A stretch of DNA of 10,313 bases from AC-32 sp035455605. Its GTDB lineage: Bacteria; Actinomycetota; Thermoleophilia; Gaiellales; Gaiellaceae. The translations under genes and the position numbers were made by a program. The notes beneath the pieces are model-generated. The model was not told where the DNA came from. It saw only the letters and a list, made by a program, of their open reading frames with translations, and did no database searches. This document shows positions 1 through 6,447 of the stretch, piece by piece. How positions within the stretch are numbered: the first letter of the stretch is position 1; each line of letters begins with the position of its first letter. The stretch lies in the NCBI GenBank assembly GCA_035455605.1, contig DATIER010000001.1, forward strand, positions 1 to 10,313, written 5' to 3'.

Positions 1-16
1 GAGGTGGAGGCTGTAA

Positions 17-358
17 ATGCCGACGCGCGTTCACTTCACCGGAGGGCCATTGATCCTCGTCGAGGAGGACTTTGGACCGAGGCCCGCTTCACAGCATCTA
101 CCTCAGCAGGTGACTCGGCGGTCGCTCGCCCTGGTACGCCGCCTGATCCCCAGAGGCCTAGGCGCCTTGCATGTTCTCAATGCGCTCGGCGAGCAGGTGA
201 AACGAACGTTGCGCCGCGTTTGCAAGACCCATGAGCAATTCGTTCATCTCATCGACTGGCGGGGCAACTCCGGAACCACTCGCCGACTGCGCCTTCGCGT
301 AAGCGGGGAGAGATTTCACCTCGCGTCTAAAGACCTCGTCGACTTCGTCCCCGAGTGA
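17..358 (+). pseudogene. Doubtful reading frame with strong RBS, possibly a degraded small gene
   Basis: An ATG at 17 is preceded by GGAGG at 6-10 with a 6-base spacer, a good Shine-Dalgarno arrangement. The first residues (MPTRVHFTGGPLILVEEDF) read like the start of a compact beta-strand protein, but the rest (113 codons in total) becomes Arg-rich and low in structure. Its second half lies antisense to a better-looking minus-strand gene at 158-361. One reading is a real N-terminus followed by a frameshift: from about position 61 another plus frame stays open to 234. I do not recognise a family. The frame could also be wholly spurious. Region 1-157 is otherwise empty of a convincing gene. Confidence 0.25.
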
Positions 359-361
359 CAT
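158..361 (-). CDS. Hypothetical 67-aa acidic-helical protein
   Basis: The ATG is at 361-359. On the minus strand AGGAGA (368-373) lies 6 bases upstream, which decides this start over an in-frame ATG 22 codons earlier. The 67-residue product has no membrane segment, signal peptide or cysteine. Residues 1-18 (MSLGDEVDEVFRREVKSL) form a charged, probably helical segment. A Ser/Gly/Pro-rich linker follows around residues 26-36. A second amphipathic helix (DEMNELLMGLANAAQRSFHLLAERIENMQ) occupies about residues 37-65. The helix-linker-helix plan suggests a small dimerising or adaptor protein, but no function can be assigned. A TACTCT box (389-394, minus strand) could be its -10. Its codon use is more mixed than that of the genes right of 1463. 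Confidence 0.5.
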   Translation of the reverse strand: MSLGDEVDEVFRREVKSLPAYAKAQSASGSGVAPPVDEMNELLMGLANAAQRSFHLLAERIENMQGA

Positions 362-367
362 GTGCCA

Positions 368-373
368 TCTCCT
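368..373 (-). promoter_or_regulatory. Ribosome binding site AGGAGA for the 67-aa gene
   Basis: On the minus strand AGGAGA is followed by a 6-base spacer and ATG at 361. This is one of the few textbook Shine-Dalgarno sites in the window and the main reason to accept the small gene. It also places the start 22 codons inside the longest open frame. Confidence 0.6.
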
Positions 374-444
374 ATTTGGTTTGCGGCAAGAGTAGAGCAG
401 ACGTCGAGAGGGGCCGGGCGGCGCCAAGGAAGTAAGCTGGTCGG

Positions 445-550
445 GCTGGCCCTACTGCCAGGACCCCGGCCGAAAGCCCGAAGGCCGCCAATGTGCGTCG
501 ACGCGCGAGGCGAAGAGCCTAGGCGAACAGGATTCGACTGTAGGGCCAGC
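445..550. repeat. 106-bp element bounded by 11-bp perfect inverted repeats
   Basis: GCTGGCCCTAC at 445-455 is the exact reverse complement of GTAGGGCCAGC at 540-550. The 84 bases between hold further short pairings: CGGCC/GGCCG (467-471/483-487), the palindrome GCGTCGACGC (495-504) and AGGC/GCCT (508-511/517-520). As RNA this would be a multibranched domain closed by an 11-bp stem. As DNA it would be a miniature inverted-repeat element. No target-site duplication is obvious in the flanks. It does not fit an integron attC site, because the outer core lacks the GTT/AAC ends. Function is unknown. Confidence 0.45.
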
Positions 551-911
551 ACCCGTTGGGCAGGCCAGGCGGCCGTCGCTGAGGCGTCTGCTGAGGATTT
601 CGTGTGCTTGTTCGTGTTCGACCTCGATCATCACTCCAGCGCCGGGAAGATCGAGTTGGTCGTGGTCGGAAAGTGGAACGAGGAGAAGGGTGTCCGGCTT
701 GAGCACATCGGGGCGGGCGCGTTCACATTCGGGCGGTGGCGCTTCATTCGAATCGAGTATCGACAGCGGGACGGGCGACATGAGTCGGCGGCCGCCGGAT
801 ACAGCTCGCTGCGCTGGGCGAGCGTCCTTGTCCCCTGACCGCTCGCATGCCCGAATGCTGGTCCCGAGGTATGCACCGGGGTCTGCACGCGATGCACTTT
901 CCCGGCACGCC

Positions 912-961
912 TGTCACAAATGACCCGCTCAACCAAGCCAAAACGGCGGGACTTTGTGACA
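912..961. repeat. 50-bp palindrome, 9-bp perfect arms, downstream of tRNA-Glu
   Basis: TGTCACAAA (912-920) pairs perfectly with TTTGTGACA (953-961). Inside, CCCGC (924-928) pairs with GCGGG (946-950) across a 17-base loop. The arms are A+T-containing and so less likely to arise from the local GC richness. The element starts 5 bases past the discriminator end of the minus-strand tRNA-Glu. It could be a processing or termination hairpin for the tRNA transcript (no U tract follows), a paired protein-binding site, or a remnant of a mobile element. Confidence 0.45.
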
Positions 962-966
962 CGAAA

Positions 967-1039
967 AGGCGCATACGGGATTCGAACCCGTGCCGCCGCC
1001 GTGAGAGGGCGGTGTCCTAGGCCACTAGACGAATGCGCC
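967..1039 (-). tRNA. tRNA-Glu (anticodon CUC)
   Basis: The minus strand folds as a complete cloverleaf. The acceptor stem GGCGCAT pairs with ATGCGCC. The D arm contains GTCTAGTGGCCTAGGAC. The anticodon stem CCGCC/GGCGG encloses the loop CTCTCAC, giving anticodon CTC for GAG codons. The T arm is CACGGGTTCGAATCCCG. No CCA tail is encoded; the bases after the acceptor are T-rich. The position-73 base would be U, which is unusual for tRNA-Glu, so the exact 3' end may be off by one. CUC suits the heavy GAG use in this genome. Confidence 0.96.
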
Positions 1040-1050
1040 CGGCGGAGGCG

Positions 1051-1057
1051 TAGTGTA
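1051..1057. promoter_or_regulatory. Symmetric -10 box (TAGTGTA) between tRNA-Glu and a small gene
   Basis: Read on the minus strand the box is TACACT (1057-1052), 12 bases upstream of the mature tRNA-Glu end. Read on the plus strand it is TAGTGT (1051-1056), about 26 bases upstream of the ATG at 1082. Both fit the TANNNT -10 pattern, so one near-palindrome could serve both directions. No clear -35 hexamer is seen on either side. TACACT recurs upstream of tRNA-Gln and hutH in this window, which supports it as a genuine promoter element here. Confidence 0.45.
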
Positions 1058-1081
1058 GCGACGATCGGGCAGAACACGACC

Positions 1082-1315
1082 ATGCTCGGACGATGGTTCA
1101 GGCGCGGCGAGAAGCACCGCGCGGACAAGCAGCAGGGCGATCCGCACGCGCTCGACGTCGAGGGCGACCCGCGCGGCGGCGTGCAGAGCGACGACTACCG
1201 CCACGCCGATCCGCGCGACCTCGTCGAGGAGGACGGCGTGGTGATGAGCGGCCCGGGCGGGGCGCCCCAGGAAGACCTCTCGCCGGAAGAGCGACGCGTG
1301 CGCGACCGCGGCTGA
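1082..1315 (+). CDS. Hypothetical 77-aa charged protein
   Basis: The ATG at 1082 begins MLGRWFRRGEKHRADKQQ. The upstream in-frame extension reads through the tRNA-Glu gene and is rejected. The protein has a short basic, aromatic N-terminus (residues 1-17) and a long acidic, Gly/Pro-rich tail with many Asp and Glu (DDYRHADPRDLVEEDG around residues 37-52), ending RRVRDRG. It has no cysteine, membrane helix or signal peptide, and is probably largely disordered. High G+C at third codon positions supports coding. The RBS is weak. It sits alone between two tRNA genes on the opposite strand. Function unknown. Confidence 0.6.
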   Translation: MLGRWFRRGEKHRADKQQGDPHALDVEGDPRGGVQSDDYRHADPRDLVEEDGVVMSGPGGAPQEDLSPEERRVRDRG

Positions 1316-1325
1316 GCCGACGAGA

Positions 1326-1347
1326 AAGCCCCGCTCAGGCGGGGCTT
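1326..1347. terminator. 9-bp GC hairpin between convergent transcripts
   Basis: AAGCCCCGC (1326-1334) and GCGGGGCTT (1339-1347) form a perfect 9-bp stem with a 4-base loop, TCAG. On the minus strand the stem is followed by TTTCTCG, a short T tract, so it best fits an intrinsic terminator for tRNA-Gln. It also lies 10 bases after the plus-strand gene ending at 1315 and may stop that transcript too, although there is no T run on that side. Confidence 0.7.
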
Positions 1348-1356
1348 CGCGCGAGG

Positions 1357-1427
1357 CTGCGGGGCTAGGATTCGAACCTAGACTACTCGGTCCAGAGCCG
1401 AGCGTCCTACCGTTAGACGACCCCGCA
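1357..1427 (-). tRNA. tRNA-Gln (anticodon CUG)
   Basis: On the minus strand the acceptor stem TGCGGGG pairs with CCCCGCA, with discriminator G. T8, a D arm with GTCTAACGGTAGGAC, and an anticodon stem CTCGG/CCGAG around the loop CTCTGGA give anticodon CTG. The T arm is CTAGG TTCGAAT CCTAG. A first base of U is typical of tRNA-Gln. The length is 71 nt and no CCA is encoded. The 9-bp hairpin lies 9 bases past its 3' end. Confidence 0.95.
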
Positions 1428-1449
1428 ACGTGCCGTTGCGGCGGCCCTC

Positions 1450-1455
1450 AGTGTA
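1450..1455 (-). promoter_or_regulatory. Candidate -10 box TACACT for tRNA-Gln
   Basis: The minus-strand TACACT lies 22 bases upstream of the mature tRNA-Gln 5' end, in the 35-bp gap between the tRNA and the end of the secreted-protein gene. It is the same hexamer as upstream of tRNA-Glu and hutH. No clear -35 is visible; any would lie inside the neighbouring coding region. Confidence 0.45.
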
Positions 1456-1462
1456 GCCGCGC

Positions 1463-2122
1463 TCAGGCGGCGGTGGCACTGAACGCGGCGCCGCTGCGGC
1501 GGAGCTGCCAGCCGGGATCCTCCAGCGTCTCCGCCCGCTGCATCGTCCGCCAGGTGCCGTTCGCGCCCGCGAGCTGCAGGCCGGCGAAGCGGTACGCGTA
1601 GCGGTTGCACCGGTGCGTCTCGGCGTAGCTCTCGGCGGTCGCGACCGGCGCCCACGCACGGTGGCTGGCCGGGAGGTAGAACGGGCCCGACATCCCGCCG
1701 GGCGAGATGACGACCCACCGGTCACGCGCGTAGGGCAGCTCCATCACGGCCACGCGCACCCGGATGCCGGGGACGATCCCGGAGGCCAGCTCCTGGTACT
1801 GCGGCGGCGCGCCCGGCCGGGCGAGCTCGTAGTAGAGCCGCCCGTCGCCCGAGCCGCCGAACGTCGCGAGCCCGACCTGCAGCCACTCGTCGGCGCCCTC
1901 AGGGCCGAGCCCGGGGCCGCCGACGCCGACCCACCCGGCGACGTGGCTCGTCCGGCCGAACGCCGCCGGCGCGGCGAGCAGGCTGATGGTCGCGGCGATG
2001 CCCGAGGCCCGCGAGGGGCTGTAGAGGCCGGCGTACGAGTAGCCCTTCGGGCACGCGAGCGCCCCGGGCGCGAGGACCGCCGCGGCGCACAACGCGGGCA
2101 GGACGAGGCGGGCGCGAATCAC
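1463..2122 (-). CDS. Secreted beta-rich protein, possibly eqolisin (G1 peptidase)-like
   Basis: The protein has 219 aa and a GTG start at 2122 with no clear RBS. Residues 1-23 form a signal peptide: basic start MIRAR, hydrophobic core, and ALA before C24. A lipobox is not well matched, so signal peptidase I cleavage is more likely than lipoprotein processing. The mature part has two cysteines, C24 and C172, which could pair. Three blocks in order recall the glutamic peptidase (G1) beta-sandwich: WVGVGG at 64-69, WLQVG at 80-84 with Gln82 in the catalytic Gln position, and LYYELARPG at 97-104. A later acidic block (TAESYAE, 162-168) could supply the Glu, but the usual AEWI.E context is not clear. 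This is a remote, unverified resemblance; a non-enzymatic lectin-like protein fits equally well. It lies 83 bases after the ABC exporter and may be its passenger or simply cotranscribed. Confidence 0.6.
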   Translation of the reverse strand: MIRARLVLPALCAAAVLAPGALACPKGYSYAGLYSPSRASGIAATISLLAAPAAFGRTSHVAGWVGVGGPGLGPEGADEWLQVGLATFGGSGDGRLYYELARPGAPPQYQELASGIVPGIRVRVAVMELPYARDRWVVISPGGMSGPFYLPASHRAWAPVATAESYAETHRCNRYAYRFAGLQLAGANGTWRTMQRAETLEDPGWQLRRSGAAFSATAA

Positions 2123-2161
2123 CGACCCGAGGATCGGGCCGCCGCGACGGCGCTGCGATCC

Positions 2162-2178
2162 CTCGTCTCAGGGACGAG
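2162..2178. other. Small hairpin after the ABC exporter genes
   Basis: CTCGTC (2162-2167) and GACGAG (2173-2178) form a 6-bp stem with a 5-base loop in the 83-bp gap between the exporter and the secreted-protein gene. There is no T tract on either strand, so termination is doubtful. It could attenuate readthrough or be chance in GC-rich DNA. Confidence 0.25.
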
Positions 2179-2205
2179 TCGCGGTCGTCACGAAGTCGCG
2201 CGGGC

Positions 2206-4011
2206 TCAGGCGACGTCGGCGGCCCAGTCGCCGTAGAGCGACGTGTAGAGGCCGCGCTGTGCCATCAGCTCGTCGTGCGTGCCCTGCTCGACGACGCGCC
2301 CGTGCTCGAGCACGACGATCAGGTCGGCGTCGCGGATCGTCGAGAGCCGGTGCGCGATCACGAAGGCGGTGCGGCCGGCGAGGAGCGTCCGCAGCGCCTG
2401 CTCGATCTTGCGCTCGGTGCCGATGTCGACCGACGACGTCGCCTCGTCGAGGATCAGGATCCTTGGATCTGCGAGCAGCGCGCGGGCGAGCGCGACGAGC
2501 TGGCGCTGTCCGAGCGAGAGGCGCGTGCCGCGCTCCTGTAGCTGCGTCTCGTAGCCGTCCTCGAGCCGGAGGATGAAGTCGTTGGCGCCGACCGTCTCGG
2601 CCGCGCTCACGACTTCGTGCGGCGTCGCGTCGGGACGGCCGAAAGCGATGTTCTCCGTCACGGTGCCGGCGAACAGGAACCCCTCCTGCGGCACGATCCC
2701 GAGCTGCCGTCGCAGTGACGCCTGCGTCACGTCGCGCAGGTCGTGGCCGTCGATCGTCAGCGCCCCGTGCCGCGGGTCGTAGAAGCGCGCGAGCAGCTTC
2801 GCGATCGTCGACTTGCCGGCGCCGGTGTGGCCGACGAGCGCGACCGTCGTGCCGGCGGGGACGTCGAGCTCGAGCCCGTGCAGGACCTCGGGGCCGTCGC
2901 CGTAGCCGAAGCGGACGTCCTCGAAGCGCACGTGGCCCTCGACCCGCGGCAGCTCGATGGCGCCCGGCCGGTCGAGCACCTCGGGCTCCTGGTCGAGCAC
3001 GTCCATGATCTTGTCGAGCGCGGCCGTCGCCGAGAGGAACGTCCCGTAGAGCTGCGAGAGCTGCTGCACCGGGTCGAAGAAGTTCTGCACGTAGAGCATG
3101 AAGGCGAACAGCGTTCCGAGCGTGACGGCGTCCTGGAAGTAGAGGTGCCCGCCGAAGCCGAGCACGATCACGAGCGCGGCCGTCGAGAGCAGGTCGACGA
3201 ACGGGAAGTAGAGGCCGTTCAGGACGACGGTCTCCATGTTCGCGTCGCGGTAGCGCTCCGTGACCTGCTCGAAGTTGCGGATGTTCGTCCGCTCGCGCGT
3301 GAACGCCTGCACGACCCGCATGCCGGCGATGTCCTCAGCGAGCGTCGCCGTGACGAGGCCGAGCCGCTCGCGCACGGCCGAGTACGCGCGCGCGGAGCGG
3401 GTGCGGAAGATCGCCGTCGCGACGCTCATGAAGGGGACGACGATCAGCGTCGCGAGCGCCAGCCGCCAGTCGAGCACGAACAGCAGGATCGCCGTCCCGA
3501 CCAGGGTCAACGTGTTTTGCACGAGGCTGGTGACGCCGTCGGTGACGAGCTGGTCGATCGCCTCGACGTCGTTCGTCAGCCGGCTGATGATCACGCCGGC
3601 GCGGTTGCGCTCGTAGAAGCCGAGCGAGAGCCGCTGCAGGTGGTCGAAGAGCCGGTTCCGCAGATCGGCCAGGATCCGCTCGCCGACCCAGCCGGTCAGG
3701 TACGTCTGCGCGTAGCTCATGCCCCAGTTGAGGAGGCCGGCGATCAGGAAGGCGCCGACGATCCACCACAGCGCCGACAGGTTCTGGTTCTTGATCCCGT
3801 CGTCGACGGCGTACTTCGAGAGGTACGGCGGCGCCAGCGCGGTCGCCGTCGCGAGCAGCAGCGAGAAGAGCGAGAGGATCGTCCGCCGGCGGTACGGCTT
3901 CGTCAGGCGGACGAGCGTCCCGATCCGGCGGCGCGTGCTGCGCCACGACCAGTCCTCGACCTGCGCGCCGCGCTGCTGCGTCAGGTGGCCGCCCGGCTGC
4001 CAGACCCTCAC
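2206..4011 (-). CDS. ABC exporter subunit B (TMD-NBD half-transporter, consensus Walker B)
   Basis: The protein has 601 aa, the usual length for a type IV ABC half-exporter. An N-terminal cytosolic stretch (1-42) is followed by six membrane helices at roughly 44-64, 81-100, 161-181, 183-201, 268-288 and 296-314. The nucleotide-binding domain starts near 361. Its motifs are Walker A GHTGAGKST (394-402, Lys400), Q-loop Gln442, signature LSLGQ (498-502, non-consensus), Walker B ILILDE with catalytic Glu523, and H-loop His554. The GTG start at 4011 overlaps the stop of subunit A as GTGA, indicating translational coupling and a fixed 1:1 partnership. Paired with subunit A, the LSLGQ signature faces A's defective Walker B, so this subunit carries the hydrolysing catalytic site. 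The substrate is unknown; drug, lipid or peptide export are all known for the family. Confidence 0.93.
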   Translation of the reverse strand: MRVWQPGGHLTQQRGAQVEDWSWRSTRRRIGTLVRLTKPYRRRTILSLFSLLLATATALAPPYLSKYAVDDGIKNQNLSALWWIVGAFLIAGLLNWGMSYAQTYLTGWVGERILADLRNRLFDHLQRLSLGFYERNRAGVIISRLTNDVEAIDQLVTDGVTSLVQNTLTLVGTAILLFVLDWRLALATLIVVPFMSVATAIFRTRSARAYSAVRERLGLVTATLAEDIAGMRVVQAFTRERTNIRNFEQVTERYRDANMETVVLNGLYFPFVDLLSTAALVIVLGFGGHLYFQDAVTLGTLFAFMLYVQNFFDPVQQLSQLYGTFLSATAALDKIMDVLDQEPEVLDRPGAIELPRVEGHVRFEDVRFGYGDGPEVLHGLELDVPAGTTVALVGHTGAGKSTIAKLLARFYDPRHGALTIDGHDLRDVTQASLRRQLGIVPQEGFLFAGTVTENIAFGRPDATPHEVVSAAETVGANDFILRLEDGYETQLQERGTRLSLGQRQLVALARALLADPRILILDEATSSVDIGTERKIEQALRTLLAGRTAFVIAHRLSTIRDADLIVVLEHGRVVEQGTHDELMAQRGLYTSLYGDWAADVA

Positions 4012-5813
4012 GACGCCGCCTCCAGCGCTTCCTCCTCACCGGCGCGCGCCTCCACGGCGTCGGCGAACTGGCGCTCCAGCAGGCCGTGCTCGTAGATGTC
4101 GCGGTAGACGGGGCTCGTGTCGAGCAGCTCGTCGTGCGTCCCGCGCGCCGCGATCCGGCCGTCGTCGAGCACGACGATCTCGTCCGCGAGCGCGATCGTC
4201 GAGAGGCGGTGCGCGATGATCAGCGTCGTGCGGTTCCGCATCGCCTCGCGCAGGCCGACGCGGATGCGGGCCTCCGTGGTCGCGTCGACCGAGGCGGTGG
4301 CGTCGTCGAGGATCAGGATCCGCGGGTCGACCGCGAGCGCCCGGGCGATCGCGAGGCGCTGGCGCTGGCCGCCCGAGAGCGTGATCCCGCGCTCGCCGAT
4401 GATCGTCTCGTAGCCGTCGGGCAGCCGCTCGACGAACTCGTGCGCCTGGGCGAGGCGGGCGATCCGCTCGACCTCCGCGTCGTCGAGGTCGGGCGCGCCG
4501 AAGGTGATGTTCTCGCGCACGCTCGCGGAGAACAGGAACGGATCCTGCGAGATGACGCCGACCGCGTGGCGCAGCGAGGCGAGCTTGACGTCGCGGACGT
4601 CGACGCCGTCCACGAGCACGCGGCCGGCGGTGACGTCGTAGAAGCGCGGCACGAGCGAGGTCAGCGTCGTCTTCCCCGACCCGGTCTGGCCGATCAGCGC
4701 AATCGTCTGCCCGGCCGACACGTCGAGCGTGACGCCCTCGAGCACGGGATGCCCCTCGAGGTACTCGAAGCCGACGTTCTCGAAGCGGACCTCGCCGCGC
4801 CCGAGCGGCAGGTCGACGGCGTCCGCGTCGTCGGCGATCTCCTCCGGCTCGTCCATCACCTGGAAGATCCGCTCGCCGGAGGCGGTGGCGCGCTGCGACT
4901 GGCCGATCCACATGCCGAGCGAGCGCAGTGGCATCACGAGCATGCCGAGGTAGAGGTTGAAGGCGACGAAGCCGCCGACCGACAGCTCGCCGCTCGTCAC
5001 CATCCGCGCGCCGACGAGGAGCACGGCGCCCTGCGCGAGCAGCGGCACCCACGCGATGAACGGGACGTAGAGCGCGCGCTGGCGGTTCGCCGTCAGCGTC
5101 TGCCGGAAGACGTCCTCGGAGCGCGCGTGGAACTTCGCCGACTCCTGCGGCTCCTGCGCGAACGCCTTCACCACGTGGACGCCGACGATGTTTTCCTCGG
5201 CGACCGTGGCGACGTCGGCGAGCTTCTGCTGCACCTCGCGCAGCGTCGGGTGCGCGAGGTGGCTGTAGCGGTAGGCGAGCACGACCAGCACCGGCACGAT
5301 CGCCAGCGCGATCAGGGCGAGCTTCCACTGGAAGAAGAAGAGGACGACGGTGACGGAGGCCACCGTGATCACGTTCTGGAAGAAGAAGATGAGGCCGTAG
5401 CCGAGGAAGAAGCGGACGCCCTGCAGGTCGACCGTGGCGCGCGACATCAGCTGCCCGGTCTGATGCCGGTCGTAGAAGCCGAACGAGAGCCGCACGAGGT
5501 GTGAGTACAGCCCCTGCCGCATGTCCATCTCGACGGCCAGCGCCTGCTTGCCCGAGATCAGGCGGCGTGCGGCCATGAAGGCGGCGCGCAGGATCCCGCA
5601 CAGGGCGACGGCGCCGACGTAGAGCCAGAGCTGCTGCTTGTCGCGCTGCGCGAGCGGCCCGTCGATCACGTGCTTCGTCAGCCAGATGAGCGAGATCGCG
5701 GCGCCCTGCGAGAGCGCCGCCAGGACGATCGAGACGATCAGCGAGCGGCGGTAGGGGCGGAGGAACCCGAGCAGGCGGGCGAACGTCTGGCGATAGCGCG
5801 GAACCTCGGACAA
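4008..5813 (-). CDS. ABC exporter subunit A (TMD-NBD half-transporter, Asp in Walker B)
   Basis: The protein has 601 aa. Six membrane helices lie at about 24-44, 62-82, 140-161, 164-181, 250-270 and 279-299, and the nucleotide-binding domain starts near 341. Motifs are Walker A GQTGSGKTT (375-383, Lys381), Q-loop Gln423, consensus signature LSGGQ (479-483), Walker B ILILDD and H-loop His535. The residue after the Walker B Asp503 is Asp504 where active ABC ATPases have Glu, the hallmark of the degenerate site in heterodimeric exporters such as TM287/288 or BmrCD. The C-terminal tail is acidic (EARAGEEEALEAAS). The start is taken as TTG at 5813, 10 bases after the upstream stop; no good RBS is seen, so coupling to the preceding gene is likely. 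It overlaps subunit B by four bases. Confidence 0.92.
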   Translation of the reverse strand: MSEVPRYRQTFARLLGFLRPYRRSLIVSIVLAALSQGAAISLIWLTKHVIDGPLAQRDKQQLWLYVGAVALCGILRAAFMAARRLISGKQALAVEMDMRQGLYSHLVRLSFGFYDRHQTGQLMSRATVDLQGVRFFLGYGLIFFFQNVITVASVTVVLFFFQWKLALIALAIVPVLVVLAYRYSHLAHPTLREVQQKLADVATVAEENIVGVHVVKAFAQEPQESAKFHARSEDVFRQTLTANRQRALYVPFIAWVPLLAQGAVLLVGARMVTSGELSVGGFVAFNLYLGMLVMPLRSLGMWIGQSQRATASGERIFQVMDEPEEIADDADAVDLPLGRGEVRFENVGFEYLEGHPVLEGVTLDVSAGQTIALIGQTGSGKTTLTSLVPRFYDVTAGRVLVDGVDVRDVKLASLRHAVGVISQDPFLFSASVRENITFGAPDLDDAEVERIARLAQAHEFVERLPDGYETIIGERGITLSGGQRQRLAIARALAVDPRILILDDATASVDATTEARIRVGLREAMRNRTTLIIAHRLSTIALADEIVVLDDGRIAARGTHDELLDTSPVYRDIYEHGLLERQFADAVEARAGEEEALEAAS

Positions 5814-5823
5814 CCTTCGAAAT

Positions 5824-6447
5824 CTAGCTCTCGATCTCGGTCTGGCGGATTCGCGCCAGTTCCACCCGGATCAGGTCGACGGCGGCCTGCACGCGCTCAC
5901 GGTTGGCCGGGTCGTTCAGCCAGCTGCTCGCGCCGGAGGGGTGGGGCAGCGGGATCGCGACGGCGCCGTCGTGCTCGAAGCGGCGGCCGACGCACACGGT
6001 CACGCGCGCGATCCCGAGCAGGCGGCGCGCGGCGAGCCCGCCGACCGGGACGATCAAGCGCGGCCGGATCAGGCGCAGCTCCCACGCGCGCCAGAAGGAG
6101 CACAGCTCCTGCTCGGGGGGCGTCGGCGTCCGGTCGCCCCGTCCGCCCGGCGACTTGCCCGGGTAGCAGCGGGTGACCGAGGCGCAATAGAACGTCGCGT
6201 AGAACTCGTCCTCGTCGAGCTCGAGCCAGCGGCGGAGCGTGCGCCCGGCGCGCCCGCGCCACGGCAGCCGTTGCTCGCCCTCGACCGCGCCGGGCGCCTG
6301 GCCGAAGACGTACGCGCGCTGGCCGCGGTACGGCTGGACGATCGGCAGCGACTCGAGCGGGAACCCCGCCTCGACGCAGGCACGACAGACCCAGTTGTCG
6401 CGCTGGAGCGAGCGGATCGACCGGTAGCGCGAGCGGCGCCGCGTCAA
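5824..6447 (-). CDS. Uracil-DNA glycosylase superfamily protein, family 4-like with Fe-S cysteines
   Basis: The 207-aa protein has the order of motifs of the uracil-DNA glycosylase superfamily: GQAPG (49-53), which forms the catalytic water and uracil-binding loop in family 4; PWRGRAGRTL (62-71); a VTRCYPGK block (91-98); and HPSGASSWLN (169-178), the DNA-intercalating HPS motif. Cysteines C21 and C24 (CRAC), C94 and C116 match the four ligands of a [4Fe-4S] cluster, with a longer C94-C116 spacing than classic family 4. The expected role is removal of uracil from deaminated cytosine, relevant in GC-rich DNA. No ATG is available. TTG at 6447 overlaps the methyltransferase stop as TTGA and gives the right N-terminus before CRAC. 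It precedes the ABC genes by 10 bases. The exact UDG family and uracil specificity are unproven. Confidence 0.85.
   Translation of the reverse strand: MTRRRSRYRSIRSLQRDNWVCRACVEAGFPLESLPIVQPYRGQRAYVFGQAPGAVEGEQRLPWRGRAGRTLRRWLELDEDEFYATFYCASVTRCYPGKSPGGRGDRTPTPPEQELCSFWRAWELRLIRPRLIVPVGGLAARRLLGIARVTVCVGRRFEHDGAVAIPLPHPSGASSWLNDPANRERVQAAVDLIRVELARIRQTEIES

Larger units (their letters stand above)
362..966. other. Gene-poor stretch with inverted repeats, no convincing gene
   Basis: No frame here resembles a known family. The best coding signal is the second half of a plus frame (about 569-838). It has high G+C at third codon positions and encodes a segment around FVCLFVFDLDHHSSAGKIEL with alternating hydrophobic residues. 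It has no good start or RBS of its own, and the antisense frame 452-781 is equally open. It may be a remnant of a lost gene. The stretch also carries two inverted repeats, listed separately. It lies directly downstream of tRNA-Glu, a common site for integration and decay of mobile DNA, but I see no integrase, transposase or duplicated tRNA end. Confidence 0.5.

Noticed and set aside
156..525. Direct repeat GCCTAGGCG at 156-164 and 517-525 as attachment sites
   Set aside because: Nine bases with a palindromic core are too short. They do not match the tRNA 3' end, and there is no integrase.
521..550. GGATTCGAC motif resembling the 5' part of tmRNA or a tRNA T arm
   Set aside because: No tRNA-like acceptor, tag reading frame or 3' tRNA half follows. 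The motif lies inside the inverted-repeat element.
445..550. Integron attC site
   Set aside because: The outer arms lack the RYYYAAC/GTTRRRY core boxes, and no integrase or cassette is seen.
631..1128. Minus-strand 165-codon frame spanning tRNA-Glu
   Set aside because: It reads through the tRNA gene and gives the familiar spurious tRNA-derived peptide.
2743..5504. Long plus-strand open frames (450 and 472 codons) antisense to the two ABC genes
   Set aside because: The products are repetitive Arg/Glu/Val strings without motifs, lying opposite genes with full ABC signatures.
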